NCBI RefSeq assembly: GCF_003007785.1
Contig: NZ_PXOH01000003.1
Location: 124,001-188,000, forward strand
From: Aphanothece hegewaldii CCALA 016
Lineage (GTDB): Bacteria > Cyanobacteriota > Cyanobacteriia > Cyanobacteriales > Microcystaceae
Direction: 5' to 3'
DNA: 64,000 bases
In this document: in pieces, positions 44,243 to 53,776 of the stretch
Layout of the letters: every line of letters begins with the position of its first letter
How positions within the stretch are numbered: position 1 is the first letter of the stretch
Translations under genes and position numbers: made by a program
The notes under the pieces: generated by a model
The model's input: the letters and a program-made list of their open reading frames with translations, nothing else
Told to the model about the DNA's origin: nothing
The model's database searches: none

Positions 44243-46411
44243 CTAATATACTTCTGGTGCGTATGTTTTAATTCCTTGTTTAGAATTCCATTGTATTACT
44301 CCATCTTTGCCAGTCCAATAAAATTGTATTTGTTTTTGCTGTAATAAATTTTTTGTTGATGATAATGGATCAGAAGTAGTGGCTATGGCTATTTTAGGTT
44401 GAATATTAATTAGCCATTTCTGATCTAAATATTTGCTAGACCATAATAAAACATTAGGACTAAGTTTTATGTTATTATCTATACTATTTTGAATTTTATT
44501 TGATATAATCCAAACCCAAAATTGTTCATTAAACCGCAATTTTAGTAAAGATGAATTTAACAAATCTAATTGGATATTAGCTAAGTTTACCGTTTGATTA
44601 TTTTCCAAGTTAATTTTATTATTAACGGCTATATAATTAGCTAAATTTGACCAATCAAAATTAGATTTAAAAGTTATAGCAGAATCAATTTGATTAATTC
44701 CCTGTTGTGTAAGAAAAGGAATTATTGTATATTTAAAAGCATCTTCACTATCTCCATTAATTAAAGTAACTTTTCCTCGATCTTGAATAATTATAACGGG
44801 TTTATTTGAGGAACTTAAAACAGTAATTTGTACTAAATTTAAACGAGAATAAGTAATGGGAATAATTGTTAATGCGAGCATAAATAGACTGACTAAAAAC
44901 CACCGACGCTTAAACCAAGGATTTAGCCAAATCAAAAGCATTAGTAAATAAATAAAAATCATTAAACTTAAAGGCAGTTTCCCAAGAGCATAAGAGCTTC
45001 CGGGTAAATGATTAAAAAACGTTATTATCTTAACTAAAAAATGAATTGGATAGTAAAATAAAAAAGCGATCGCACTTCCCAAACTTGGATAAATAAACCC
45101 TGTAACTGCACTAATTATTCCGCCAATACTAATAATAGTAATTAGCGGTGCGGTAATAATATTAACTAAAATACTGTAAGTTAAAACAATACTAAAACTA
45201 TAGACTAATAAAGGAAAAGTCCAAACAGAAGCCGCCAATGGTATAGTAACAATAGTCGCTATTGTAGGAGGCAACCAATCAAACCAAAGTAATAAAATAG
45301 GTAAAGTAACAATTAATCCCAATGTGGCTAAAAAGCTTAACTGAAAACCTAAATCCCAAATCCATAACGGATTAAATATTAATAAAATTGTACCCGCTAA
45401 AATCAAAGAACCATTACTATAAGTTTTTCGATTTTTACACATTCCGATTAATACACCAATTCCCATTAAACTCGCTCGAAGAATAGAAGGCTGTATCCCC
45501 GTTAAACCAACATAAAAAACTAAAACAATTATTCCGATAATTAATTGATTTCGTGGTAATAAAGAACGCGTTAATCTAAAGACAATACCGAGCAATAAAG
45601 CAACCTGAAATCCTGATGCTGCGAAAACATGAGCTAATCCTGTTTTAATAAATAATTCACGAACTTCTATCGGTAAATCTACCGCTTGTCTTCCTAATAC
45701 AATCGAACCTAAGATACTTCCATATGAGTCACCTAATCCTTGACGTAGAGAAGAAACAATTCTTTGTCTAATCATCCATAAACCCCAAGGAGGTTGTTGT
45801 ATTTCAATGAGTTTTAATCCTTTTAAACCAGCAAAAGTACCCTGACGAGCTAAATAAGCTTTAAAATTAAAAGAACTTGGGTTAGTATTTGGTTTAGGTA
45901 AATATAATACCCCTTGTATGGTTATGACTTGGTTAGCATGAATTTCTACTTTTTTTGAAGCGGGGAGAGTAACATATAATTTTCCTTCAACTGATTGATT
46001 AGTAAGACTTGAAGTTGTTACCTGTTGTGAAGCGAACCAAAATTGTATTTTTTGATTAGCAGTTTGTCTACTCTCACTTAAAGCTTTTCCTGTAACGGTA
46101 ACGATTTGACTTTTAGAATTAGTTAAAAGAAAACTAATATCATTTGAATTGGGTTGAGGAATGCGTAATTGTAAATAAATCATGCCAAAAAGTGCCACAA
46201 TTACAGCTATTAACCAAAATTTATGAGTAAAATTTTTATAATTTAATCTTTGGATGATTATACTTGCTAAAAAATAGACCAATAATAAGCCAAAAATAAC
46301 AGTAATCCATTGCCAAATCGAAGGATGAGGATTAGTAACACCAAAAAATCCCGTAAAAAATAATCCTATGCTATAGGATAAACAAAAAGCTAAACCCCAA
46401 TTGCGGTTCAT
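44243..46411 (-). CDS. comEC: ComEC/Rec2 family DNA-uptake channel
   Basis: This 722-residue membrane protein has an N-terminal pair of membrane segments and a DUF4131/OB-type region (about 90-200). The competence domain at about 225-500 contains LFIKTGLAHVFAASGFQVALL, GIQPSILRASLMGIG and LDLGFQLSFLATLGLI. A C-terminal region (about 530-720) keeps the metallo-beta-lactamase length but lacks a clear HxHxDH motif, so that domain seems degenerate. It brings single-stranded DNA through the inner membrane in natural transformation. Confidence 0.88.
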   Translation of the reverse strand: MNRNWGLAFCLSYSIGLFFTGFFGVTNPHPSIWQWITVIFGLLLVYFLASIIIQRLNYKNFTHKFWLIAVIVALFGMIYLQLRIPQPNSNDISFLLTNSKSQIVTVTGKALSESRQTANQKIQFWFASQQVTTSSLTNQSVEGKLYVTLPASKKVEIHANQVITIQGVLYLPKPNTNPSSFNFKAYLARQGTFAGLKGLKLIEIQQPPWGLWMIRQRIVSSLRQGLGDSYGSILGSIVLGRQAVDLPIEVRELFIKTGLAHVFAASGFQVALLLGIVFRLTRSLLPRNQLIIGIIVLVFYVGLTGIQPSILRASLMGIGVLIGMCKNRKTYSNGSLILAGTILLIFNPLWIWDLGFQLSFLATLGLIVTLPILLLWFDWLPPTIATIVTIPLAASVWTFPLLVYSFSIVLTYSILVNIITAPLITIISIGGIISAVTGFIYPSLGSAIAFLFYYPIHFLVKIITFFNHLPGSSYALGKLPLSLMIFIYLLMLLIWLNPWFKRRWFLVSLFMLALTIIPITYSRLNLVQITVLSSSNKPVIIIQDRGKVTLINGDSEDAFKYTIIPFLTQQGINQIDSAITFKSNFDWSNLANYIAVNNKINLENNQTVNLANIQLDLLNSSLLKLRFNEQFWVWIISNKIQNSIDNNIKLSPNVLLWSSKYLDQKWLINIQPKIAIATTSDPLSSTKNLLQQKQIQFYWTGKDGVIQWNSKQGIKTYAPEVY

Positions 46412-46529
46412 GGAATTAGAAACTCATTTATAAAATTTTAATCATCAACATACTTAATAAAACAAACTTATTTTGTATAACAATTAACAATGAATTAATA
46501 TCCGTATTTTAAACTAAGTCCTTTACACA

Positions 46530-46560
46530 AAATAAAAATAGTGGGGATTTCCCACTGTTA
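46530..46560 (-). terminator. Rho-independent terminator after the DUF4079-like gene
   Basis: On the minus strand AGTGGG-aaatc-CCCACT is followed by ATTTTTATTTT. It lies about 40 bases after the stop codon at 46596. Confidence 0.75.
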
Positions 46561-46595
46561 TTTTTAACTAAAAGAAATTACTCAAGTAATTTTAT

Positions 46596-47078
46596 CTAAA
46601 TTGAAAGACCTAAATTAATGCCAAAAATAGCATGAATAACTAAAAGAATCATCGCTGTGCTACCAAGATAAGCATGAATGGTTCGCATTATCGCTTTATT
46701 GTCGCCACCAAATCCAATGAATGCAATTAGCGCATTAATTCCCAATAATACAATCACCAGCGATCCAGTCAAAAAATGAGGACTTTCAAAAATGGGTTGA
46801 TTTTGCATCACAAGAGATAATATTCCGCCTGTATAGCCCAAAGTAATGAATAAATACATTAATGGAGCTAATTTACGATGATCAGCGCGACTTTTCATCG
46901 CCACCTCTCCATCTTTCGTGATTCTGCTGCGCCATCCTGCATAAACGACATAACTCCCCATGACAAAAACCACAATACCCATCATTACGGGATGTCCCCA
47001 ATGGACTATTGGTTCAGGAGTACCAAGACTATTAAACCAATCGGCGATCGGTTCTAAATATCTTCTAAAATTCGTCAT
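46596..47078 (-). CDS. DUF4079-like membrane protein
   Basis: I start at ATG 47078 (MTNFRRYLEPIADWF, 160 residues), where AGGAG lies 8-9 bases upstream; the longer frame begins with TTG and would cover that site. Four membrane segments follow, with conserved His residues in or near them: HWGHPVMMGIVVFVMGSYVV, HFLTG, TIHAYLG and VIHAIFG. The pattern of helices with His resembles cytochrome-b561-like haem-binding bundles. It is found in cyanobacteria and plastid lineages; function unknown. Confidence 0.75.
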   Translation of the reverse strand: MTNFRRYLEPIADWFNSLGTPEPIVHWGHPVMMGIVVFVMGSYVVYAGWRSRITKDGEVAMKSRADHRKLAPLMYLFITLGYTGGILSLVMQNQPIFESPHFLTGSLVIVLLGINALIAFIGFGGDNKAIMRTIHAYLGSTAMILLVIHAIFGINLGLSI

Positions 47079-47161
47079 TTCCAGTTCTCCTCTCAAAATA
47101 CTTAATAAATGTTAATCTTAATTTACAAATCTACACGTTACGGGAGATAAAGGCAATCTTT

Positions 47162-47209
47162 TTAAAGCAATTAATGATTTTTAGTTTTTTAAAAAACTTG
47201 TTGCTTTAA
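47162..47209. promoter_or_regulatory. Nested inverted repeats in a divergent intergenic region
   Basis: TTAAAGCAA (47162-47170) pairs with TTGCTTTAA (47201-47209) and encloses a perfect 16-bp palindrome AGTTTTTTAAAAAACT (47183-47198). The region separates the divergent DUF4079-like and phosphoribosyltransferase genes. The role is unknown. Confidence 0.35.
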
Positions 47210-47308
47210 TAAAGAAAAAAAGCTAGAACTAAAGTAGGAAAGTTAGTCGTAAAAAAGTTTAAAAATATTTTTAAAACAACCGCTACAGCTTACCAGAGGT
47301 AAAAACAG

Positions 47309-47968
47309 ATGAAATTCCTCTTAAAAAATCGAATTGAAGCTGGACAATTATTAGCCACCAAGCTAATAAAATATGCTAACGACTCTGATAGATTAATTTT
47401 AGCCCTTCCTCGTGGGGGAGTTCCCGTTGCTTATTGTATTGCTCAAAAACTTAACCTACCCTTAGATGTCTGCTTGGTGCGTAAATTAGGAACTCCTCAA
47501 CGGCCAGAATTAGCAATGGGTGCGATCGGACCTAGTGGTGTTATGGTGATTAATGAATCGGTCGTAAATTCCCTAAACATTTCTGATGAGACAATACAAA
47601 AAGTAGCACAACGAGAACAACAAGAATTAGAAAGACGGGAATTGTTATACAGAGGCGATCATCCTTATCGGGGGATACAGGATCAGACCATTATTTTAGT
47701 CGATGATGGCGCGGCTACAGGAGCAACCTTACAAGCTGCGATCGCAACCATCAGAAAACAAAATCCTAAGACTATTATTGTAGCAGTTCCGATAATTTCG
47801 CCAGAAGCATTATTAGCACTTGATCCTGTAGTTGAGGAATTAGTTTATCTTTTTTCACCCTATCCCCTTGAGTCTATTAGTTATTGGTATAACAATTTTG
47901 CTCAAACAACAGACGAGGAAGTCTGTCATCTACTCAACTCGTTTTTTCTTCCCTTCGCTCTCCGTTAA
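47309..47968 (+). CDS. Phosphoribosyltransferase-domain protein
   Basis: This 219-residue type I phosphoribosyltransferase has ILALPRGGVPVAYCIA near 31, VRKLGTPQRPELAMGAIG near 59 and the PRPP loop TIILVDDGAATGATLQAA at about 128-145. The family (often seen with dienelactone-hydrolase fusions) has no settled substrate. AGAGG lies about 10 bases before the ATG. No neighbour explains its role. Confidence 0.8.
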   Translation: MKFLLKNRIEAGQLLATKLIKYANDSDRLILALPRGGVPVAYCIAQKLNLPLDVCLVRKLGTPQRPELAMGAIGPSGVMVINESVVNSLNISDETIQKVAQREQQELERRELLYRGDHPYRGIQDQTIILVDDGAATGATLQAAIATIRKQNPKTIIVAVPIISPEALLALDPVVEELVYLFSPYPLESISYWYNNFAQTTDEEVCHLLNSFFLPFALR

Positions 47969-48477
47969 ATCATGTTTGCCCTTGAGAACTGCCTTATCTC
48001 AATGACAAATACCATAATTAAAACAAAATAATTATAAAGATTTGTTAAAAATTTAAGAAGACTGAGCCTACTGTATCATCAACAAACTTTTTCCGTCTTT
48101 TTGAGGCTCACTCCGTAATTTCTAGGATATATGCTTTTTAATCGTTTATTCAAGGATATGACTAATCATGTTTTTTACAATATTGTGCAGTTTTTTAGCC
48201 TCAGTATAAAGCACATTAATTATGATATAATTTGCTTGAAAATACTGAGCAATCACTGAAATATTTAATATCATTCAGTACTATTTACAGGTGAGCAACT
48301 CCTTCAGTAAATACACTATTTAATTTTTGTTTTTTTCTTGAATTGCGTATTTTTATCCTTGTTCTTATCTAGTTACATCTTTTAAATTAAAAATGTAAAC
48401 ATTATTTTTGTGTACGCTTAATCAAATTAATTAATTTGAAGAAGACACAAAATATTAAAATAGGTATAGAATATAAA
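47969..48477. other. Long AT-rich intergenic region / probable leader of the GH-like gene
   Basis: These 509 bases carry no ORF with a convincing start and no RNA structure I can name. A TTG at 48436 is in frame with the downstream gene, but the ATG at 48478 is preferred. Confidence 0.5.
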
Positions 48478-51069
48478 ATGTCATTAGAAACGAATGGTAA
48501 CTTATTATTTGATGATGAAACATTGCTGACTTCCTATGGAACCAATGAAAATCAAATTTTATTAACAAATTTTCTAAATAATAATAAAATGATTGCACTA
48601 GCTGGTAATAGCTGGGTTAAATTTAAAATTCCGACTTACGAAATAACACAAAATACTATTTTATCATTTTCTTTTAAAAGCACTTCTGTAGGCGACATAC
48701 ACGCCATTGGAGTAGATAACGATAATATGATTAGTCCTAATCAAATTTTTCAAATTTCTGGCACACAAGACTATGGAGTGCTAGATAATAATAATTATCT
48801 AAATTCGACTCCTGGAACTTGGAAAAACTATAAAATATCATTAAATCAATACTTGACAGGAGAGATCAAATATTTAACTTTTATCAATGATCAAAATGAT
48901 AATCAAACTGGTAATAGCTATTTTGCTAACATTACACTTTCCGAAAGACTTGCACCTAAAACAGACACTTTTAATACCCTAGAAGATAATTTTATTTCAA
49001 TTGCTACCAATCAACTAATCAGTAATGATATTGGAACATCTTTAAATATAACAGGTGTTGGAAATGCAATTAATGGAACCGTTAGTTTAAATAATAATAA
49101 TGTTGTTTTTACTCCTACAGGCAACTTTTATGGGAACGGCTCTTTTAGATATACGGTAAGCGATCGTAATGGTAAAACATCAGCCGCAGCAGTTAATATT
49201 AAAGTCAAATCAGTCAACGATGTACCCATTACTGTTAATGATAACTTCGCCACAAATAAAAATAATTCTCTTGCAATTCCCATCAATCAACTTTTAAGCA
49301 ATGATAGCGATCCCGATGGAGATATACTATCCTTAATAGGAGTCAATCAAGCCGTCAACGGTAGCGTTCAACTGAGTGGAACTAATGTCCTTTTTACGCC
49401 TAATCCTAATTTTAGTGGTGCAGCTAATTTTAATTACACAGTTAGCGACGGTAAAGGAGGAACATCCACTACTCAAGTAACTGTTACCGTTAATAGTCTT
49501 AGTAGTGGCGATACAACATCAGGAAAACTAGGAACAAATCTAGCTGGATTAGCGGATTATTCAGCACAATTGCCTTTTATTGATGGTTTTCGCACTTCTA
49601 GATCATGGATTCCGCAAAAATGGGGTGTTTGGGATACAGGCGAAAGCAGTTTATTAAATTTAGATGCTGATGGTTATGTAAAATCTTTACCAAGTGCAAA
49701 TTCTTCTACCTATACCTTCGTTGGTACTATTTTATTTAGAGATCTACAAGGAAAATACCCAGGCGGAAAATATATTGTTCTTTATGACGGTGAAGGAACA
49801 ATAAATTATAATTTTGACGCAGTAAAAGATGTTACCGCTTCTAGACCAGGACGTGATGTCATCAATGTAACACCTTCGGAAGGGGGAATATATATATCAA
49901 TTACCGCCACAGATCCTAATCAGACAGGAAACTATATTCGTAATATTCGCGTAGTACCTGAAGCCGCCCTTACCACCTACGCTCAACAAATTTTTAACCC
50001 GACTTTTGTAGAGAAAAGCGATCCTTTTGGTGCAGTTCGTTTTATGGATTGGATGGGAACCAATAACTCGACTCAAAGCCAATGGAACGATCGTCCAACC
50101 CTCACGGATGCAAGTTGGGCGACGACTGGAACACCTGTCGAAGTAATGGTGAAATTAGCTAATAGTCTTGATATTGATCCTTGGTTCTGTATGCCCCATT
50201 TGGCAACCAATGAATATGTCACCAATTTTGCTCAGTATGTCAAAGACAATTTAGAACCAGGACGCAAAGTTTATGTAGAATACTCAAACGAGGCTTGGAA
50301 CTGGCAATTTCAACAGACACATTGGGTTTATCAACAATCTCTGGCTGCTGGTTTAGAGTTTTATATGGATTTGTACAGCAAGCGCACCACCGAAATTACC
50401 CGTATTTGGGACGGGGTTTGGGGAACCGATAAAGAGCGAGTCATTGGTGTAATGGGATCACAAGCTGCGAATGTTTGGTTAGGACAACGTGAATTGTCTT
50501 ATGTTTGGGATACCACCGGTCCAAAATCTCATGAGTATTATGGAATTGATGCAATTGCGATCGCGCCCTATTTTGGTGGATACTTAGGAGATCCTAACAC
50601 AGCAAACGAAATAGCCAGTTGGACACAAAATCCTGATGGAGGATTGAGCAAACTATTTGATGAGTTAACTCAAGGTGGTGTGATTAGTTCTAGTCCCCAA
50701 GGAGGCGCTCTACAAGAAAGTTACTCATGGATGGCGAACTATGCTTCTTTAGCTCAACAACAAGGGTTAGAACTTCTTGCTTATGAAGGGGGACAGCATC
50801 TTGTCGGTTATTGGGGTGCGGAAAATAATCAAGCACTTACTAATTTATTCATCGCAGCTAATAGAGATCCGCGCATGGGAGATATTTATAAACAATACCT
50901 GAATAAGTGGTACGAGTTAGGTGGTGGTACATTCCTCAACTTCTCTGATATCGGACTACCTACTAAGTGGGGCAGTTGGGGAACTCTTGAATATGCTAGT
51001 CAAAATAGTTCGCCTAAATATAATGCTCTGATGGATGTTATTCAATCTCTCTCTACTTCTAGCCAATAA
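48478..51069 (+). CDS. Large modular glycoside-hydrolase-like protein with cadherin-like repeats
   Basis: The protein has 863 residues from ATG 48478. Residues about 1-160 form a jellyroll that looks like a carbohydrate-binding module (GNSWVKFKIP, TWKNYKISLNQYL). About 165-345 are two cadherin-like/Ig-like repeats (NQLISNDIG, NQLLSNDSDPDGD, FNYTVSDGKGGTS). About 360-860 resemble a clan GH-A (alpha/beta)8 enzyme: VYVEYSNEAWNW with Glu605 as candidate acid/base, and LLAYEGGQHL with Glu770 as candidate nucleophile. Similar proteins are annotated cellulose-binding. There is no N-terminal signal peptide, so secretion would need a type I or other C-terminal signal; no RTX repeats are present. It probably acts on cell-surface polysaccharide. 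Confidence 0.65.
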   Translation: MSLETNGNLLFDDETLLTSYGTNENQILLTNFLNNNKMIALAGNSWVKFKIPTYEITQNTILSFSFKSTSVGDIHAIGVDNDNMISPNQIFQISGTQDYGVLDNNNYLNSTPGTWKNYKISLNQYLTGEIKYLTFINDQNDNQTGNSYFANITLSERLAPKTDTFNTLEDNFISIATNQLISNDIGTSLNITGVGNAINGTVSLNNNNVVFTPTGNFYGNGSFRYTVSDRNGKTSAAAVNIKVKSVNDVPITVNDNFATNKNNSLAIPINQLLSNDSDPDGDILSLIGVNQAVNGSVQLSGTNVLFTPNPNFSGAANFNYTVSDGKGGTSTTQVTVTVNSLSSGDTTSGKLGTNLAGLADYSAQLPFIDGFRTSRSWIPQKWGVWDTGESSLLNLDADGYVKSLPSANSSTYTFVGTILFRDLQGKYPGGKYIVLYDGEGTINYNFDAVKDVTASRPGRDVINVTPSEGGIYISITATDPNQTGNYIRNIRVVPEAALTTYAQQIFNPTFVEKSDPFGAVRFMDWMGTNNSTQSQWNDRPTLTDASWATTGTPVEVMVKLANSLDIDPWFCMPHLATNEYVTNFAQYVKDNLEPGRKVYVEYSNEAWNWQFQQTHWVYQQSLAAGLEFYMDLYSKRTTEITRIWDGVWGTDKERVIGVMGSQAANVWLGQRELSYVWDTTGPKSHEYYGIDAIAIAPYFGGYLGDPNTANEIASWTQNPDGGLSKLFDELTQGGVISSSPQGGALQESYSWMANYASLAQQQGLELLAYEGGQHLVGYWGAENNQALTNLFIAANRDPRMGDIYKQYLNKWYELGGGTFLNFSDIGLPTKWGSWGTLEYASQNSSPKYNALMDVIQSLSTSSQ

Positions 51070-51127
51070 TTGCTCTTTTGAACGTTTCAAAAAACAATAC
51101 ATTATTATATTTTTTAATCAAGATTGC

Positions 51128-51150
51128 AGGGATTTGGTTTCCAAATCCTT
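51128..51150. repeat. GGGTTTGG/CCAAACCC-family palindrome, copy 4
   Basis: AGGGATTTGGTTTCCAAATCCTTAT is a compensated variant: both arms have changed G to A and C to T (GGATTTGG/CCAAATCC), so pairing is kept. It lies between the GH-like gene and the ABC transporter gene. Confidence 0.75.
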
Positions 51151-51221
51151 ATATCATTTCTACAGATTTGAGCTAAAACAATTAAAATGGGGATGACAAA
51201 ATGTTCTAAACGGTTTCATTC

Positions 51222-52949
51222 ATGGAAAAACTCAAACAATTATTGTCTTGGTTCGGGCGAGTTGCTAAACCTTATTGGACATCTTCAGAAAAATGGAAAG
51301 CTATAGGCTTATTAGCTATTGTTATTAGTTTTATTATTGCCGTCAATTTTGCTAGTGTAACTCTCAATGAAGTTCAAGGAAAATTCGTAACCTCCTTAAG
51401 TGAGAAAAAAATTGAGGAATTTCAGAAAAATCTTTTAACTTTTATGGGAATTATCTTAGCTTTATTTACCGTTAGTGTAATTCAATCGATCGTACAACAA
51501 AAATTAAGCTTGTATTGGCGGGAATGGCTAACTAAAAACTTTCTAGCTCGATATTTTAATAACAAAGCTTTTTATAAAGTTAATAATTACAATGCGATCG
51601 ATAATCCCGATCAAAGAATTTCTGATGATCTTGAATCATTTGTTGGTCAGACGCTCAATTATACTTTAGATTTTGGTAGTAATCTTTTGAGTGGTTTTCT
51701 CTTTATTGGGGTTCTTTGGTCACTCAATCATTCATTGGTTTGGATCGCCCTAGCGACAGCATCAATTCAAACTTTACTAAGTTTTTTAATCGGCAGAATT
51801 CTTACACCTCTAAATTTTAAAGATCTGCAATATCAAGCTGATTTTCGTTATGGTTTAGTTCATGTTCGTAATAATAGTGAATCGATCGCCTTTTATCAAG
51901 GAGAAAAACAAGAATCTAAAATGCTTCAAGAACGGTTTAGCCGTCTGTTGGCTGTACTTCATCAAGCGATTTATCCTCGAAGTGGTTTAAATGCTTTTAA
52001 TGTCGGAATCGTTTATCTTATTTTCTTACTAGCTTATTGGATTTTAGCCCCTCAATATTTCTCTGGTCAAATCCCTTTTGGTGATATTAGTCGTTCGACT
52101 CATGCTTTTACGAGGGTTTTATTTGTCTTCGGTTGGTTTGCTAACTCTTTTGAAGGTTTAACTCTATATGCAGCAGTCATTAAACGTCTTGGAACTTTTG
52201 CAGAATTTTTAGATAAAGTTAATCTACCTTCCCAAAAAGATCACACAATTAATACGATTATTGAGCCTCGCTTTGCTCTCTCTCATGTTACCCTTAAAAC
52301 TCCTGATCAAGAAAAAATCCTAGTCGAAAATCTTGTTTTAGAAGTGCCAACAAGTGAAGGTATTTTATTAATGGGTCCTTCAGGAGTCGGCAAAAGCTCT
52401 ATTTTACGAGCGGTAGCAGGACTTTGGGATAGTGGCAAAGGCTATATTTATCGTCCTTCTCATGAAGAAATGCTATTTATTCCCCAACGTCCTTACATGA
52501 CTTTAGGCTCACTTCGTAATCAGATTATTTATCCTCATATCGATCTTGATGTCAGTAATGAACAATTACAAGCTATTTTAGAAAAAGTTAACCTTTCCGA
52601 CTTAGCCTCAAGAGTTGGCGGTTTTGATGTCGAACTCAATTGGGCAGATGTACTATCTTTGGGCGAACAACAACGGTTAGCCTTTGCACGTCTTTTTTTA
52701 CTCAATCCTAAATATGCCGTTCTTGATGAGTCTACCAGCGCACTCGATGTCAAAAATGAACGCCATCTCTATCAAATGCTTAAAGATTCCCATACGACTT
52801 ATATTAGCGTTGGACACCGACCGACGATCGTTCCTTTCCATGAAATAATTGTCGAGTTTCTTGGGTTAGGAAAATGGCGATCGTTTCCTCGCTCTCACTA
52901 TTCCATCGATGATACTCCCGTTGATGGAAATGGTGCAAACCTATTGTAG
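51222..52949 (+). CDS. SbmA/BacA-like ABC transporter (fused permease and ATPase)
   Basis: The protein has 575 residues. The N-terminal half has about six membrane segments with the family motifs YWREWLTKNFLARYF and NPDQRISDDLESFVGQTLN. The C-terminal ATPase has Walker A MGPSGVGKSS, signature LSLGEQQRLAFARL and Walker B YAVLDESTSALD. SbmA/BacA/YddA-type proteins (ABC_membrane_2) import peptides or modified cofactors such as vitamin B12. The stop codon TAG lies inside a dispersed palindromic repeat (52946-52970), so the repeat supplies the end of the gene. Confidence 0.85.
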   Translation: MEKLKQLLSWFGRVAKPYWTSSEKWKAIGLLAIVISFIIAVNFASVTLNEVQGKFVTSLSEKKIEEFQKNLLTFMGIILALFTVSVIQSIVQQKLSLYWREWLTKNFLARYFNNKAFYKVNNYNAIDNPDQRISDDLESFVGQTLNYTLDFGSNLLSGFLFIGVLWSLNHSLVWIALATASIQTLLSFLIGRILTPLNFKDLQYQADFRYGLVHVRNNSESIAFYQGEKQESKMLQERFSRLLAVLHQAIYPRSGLNAFNVGIVYLIFLLAYWILAPQYFSGQIPFGDISRSTHAFTRVLFVFGWFANSFEGLTLYAAVIKRLGTFAEFLDKVNLPSQKDHTINTIIEPRFALSHVTLKTPDQEKILVENLVLEVPTSEGILLMGPSGVGKSSILRAVAGLWDSGKGYIYRPSHEEMLFIPQRPYMTLGSLRNQIIYPHIDLDVSNEQLQAILEKVNLSDLASRVGGFDVELNWADVLSLGEQQRLAFARLFLLNPKYAVLDESTSALDVKNERHLYQMLKDSHTTYISVGHRPTIVPFHEIIVEFLGLGKWRSFPRSHYSIDDTPVDGNGANLL

Positions 52950-52970
52950 GGGTTTGATTGCCAAACCCTG
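52946..52970. repeat. GGGTTTGG/CCAAACCC-family palindrome, copy 5 (contains the ABC transporter stop codon)
   Basis: GTAGGGGTTTG-attg-CCAAACCC; the first TAG is the stop of the ABC transporter gene. An insertion of the element could have shortened the original C-terminus. Confidence 0.8.
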
Positions 52971-52998
52971 AGCCTTGGCATAAAACTTAAGATTGATT

Positions 52999-53025
52999 CT
53001 AGGGGTTTGGTTGCCAAACCCTTAT
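52999..53025. repeat. GGGTTTGG/CCAAACCC-family palindrome, copy 6
   Basis: CTAGGGGTTTGG-ttg-CCAAACCCTTAT, 28 bases after copy 5 and in the same orientation, 50 bases before chlM. Confidence 0.8.
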
Positions 53026-53074
53026 CTTTAAAGCTACAGTAATAAATTGTCCTTATCTATAAATTTTTCGAGCC

Positions 53075-53761
53075 ATGACCAAAGCAGTAAACGATAAAGT
53101 CGTCGTTAAAGATTATTTCAACGCAACAGGGTTCGATCGATGGCGTAGAATTTATGGTGATGGAGAAGTTAATAAAGTTCAACGTGATATTAGAGTTGGA
53201 CATCAAAAAACCATTGATACCGTCATTGAATGGCTCGAAGCCGATGGTAATCTTAGTAATATCATGATTTGTGATGCAGGTTGCGGGGTGGGTAGTTTAG
53301 CCATACCCTTAGCCCAAGCAGGGGCGAAAGTATATGCTAGTGATATTTCTGAGAAAATGGTCACAGAAGCCGCCAAACGCGCCCAAGAAACGTTAGGATA
53401 TTCTAACTCCATTGCTTTTACTGTACAGGATTTAGAAAGCTTATCGGGGAAATATCACACCGTCATTTGTTTAGATGTTTTGATTCACTATCCCGTACCC
53501 GATGCGGCAAAAATGATTACTCATCTTGCATCTTTAGCCGATTCTAGACTAATCCTGAGTTTTGCACCAAAAACCTTTTTCTTGTCTATCCTAAAAAAAG
53601 TTGGTGAATTTTTCCCAGGTCCCAGTAAAGCGACTCGTGCCTATCAACACAAAGAAGCAGATATCATCAAGATTTTGCAAGATAACGGTTTTACGATCAA
53701 ACGTACCAGTATGACAAGTACTCGTTTTTATTTTTCTCGTATCTTAGAAGCAGTTCGTTAA
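53075..53761 (+). CDS. chlM: Magnesium protoporphyrin IX methyltransferase
   Basis: This 228-residue enzyme moves a methyl group from SAM to Mg-protoporphyrin IX in chlorophyll synthesis. NVVDYFNATGFDRWRRIYGDG-like N-terminus (here VVKDYFNATGFDRWRRIYG) is specific to ChlM/BchM. Motif I is MICDAGCGVGSLAIPLA and a CLDVLIHYPVPDA post-motif follows. It is membrane-associated in cyanobacteria. It is followed by panB after only 15 bases, which suggests a shared transcript though the pathways differ. Confidence 0.93.
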   Translation: MTKAVNDKVVVKDYFNATGFDRWRRIYGDGEVNKVQRDIRVGHQKTIDTVIEWLEADGNLSNIMICDAGCGVGSLAIPLAQAGAKVYASDISEKMVTEAAKRAQETLGYSNSIAFTVQDLESLSGKYHTVICLDVLIHYPVPDAAKMITHLASLADSRLILSFAPKTFFLSILKKVGEFFPGPSKATRAYQHKEADIIKILQDNGFTIKRTSMTSTRFYFSRILEAVR

Positions 53762-53776
53762 AAGGGGTTTAACCCG

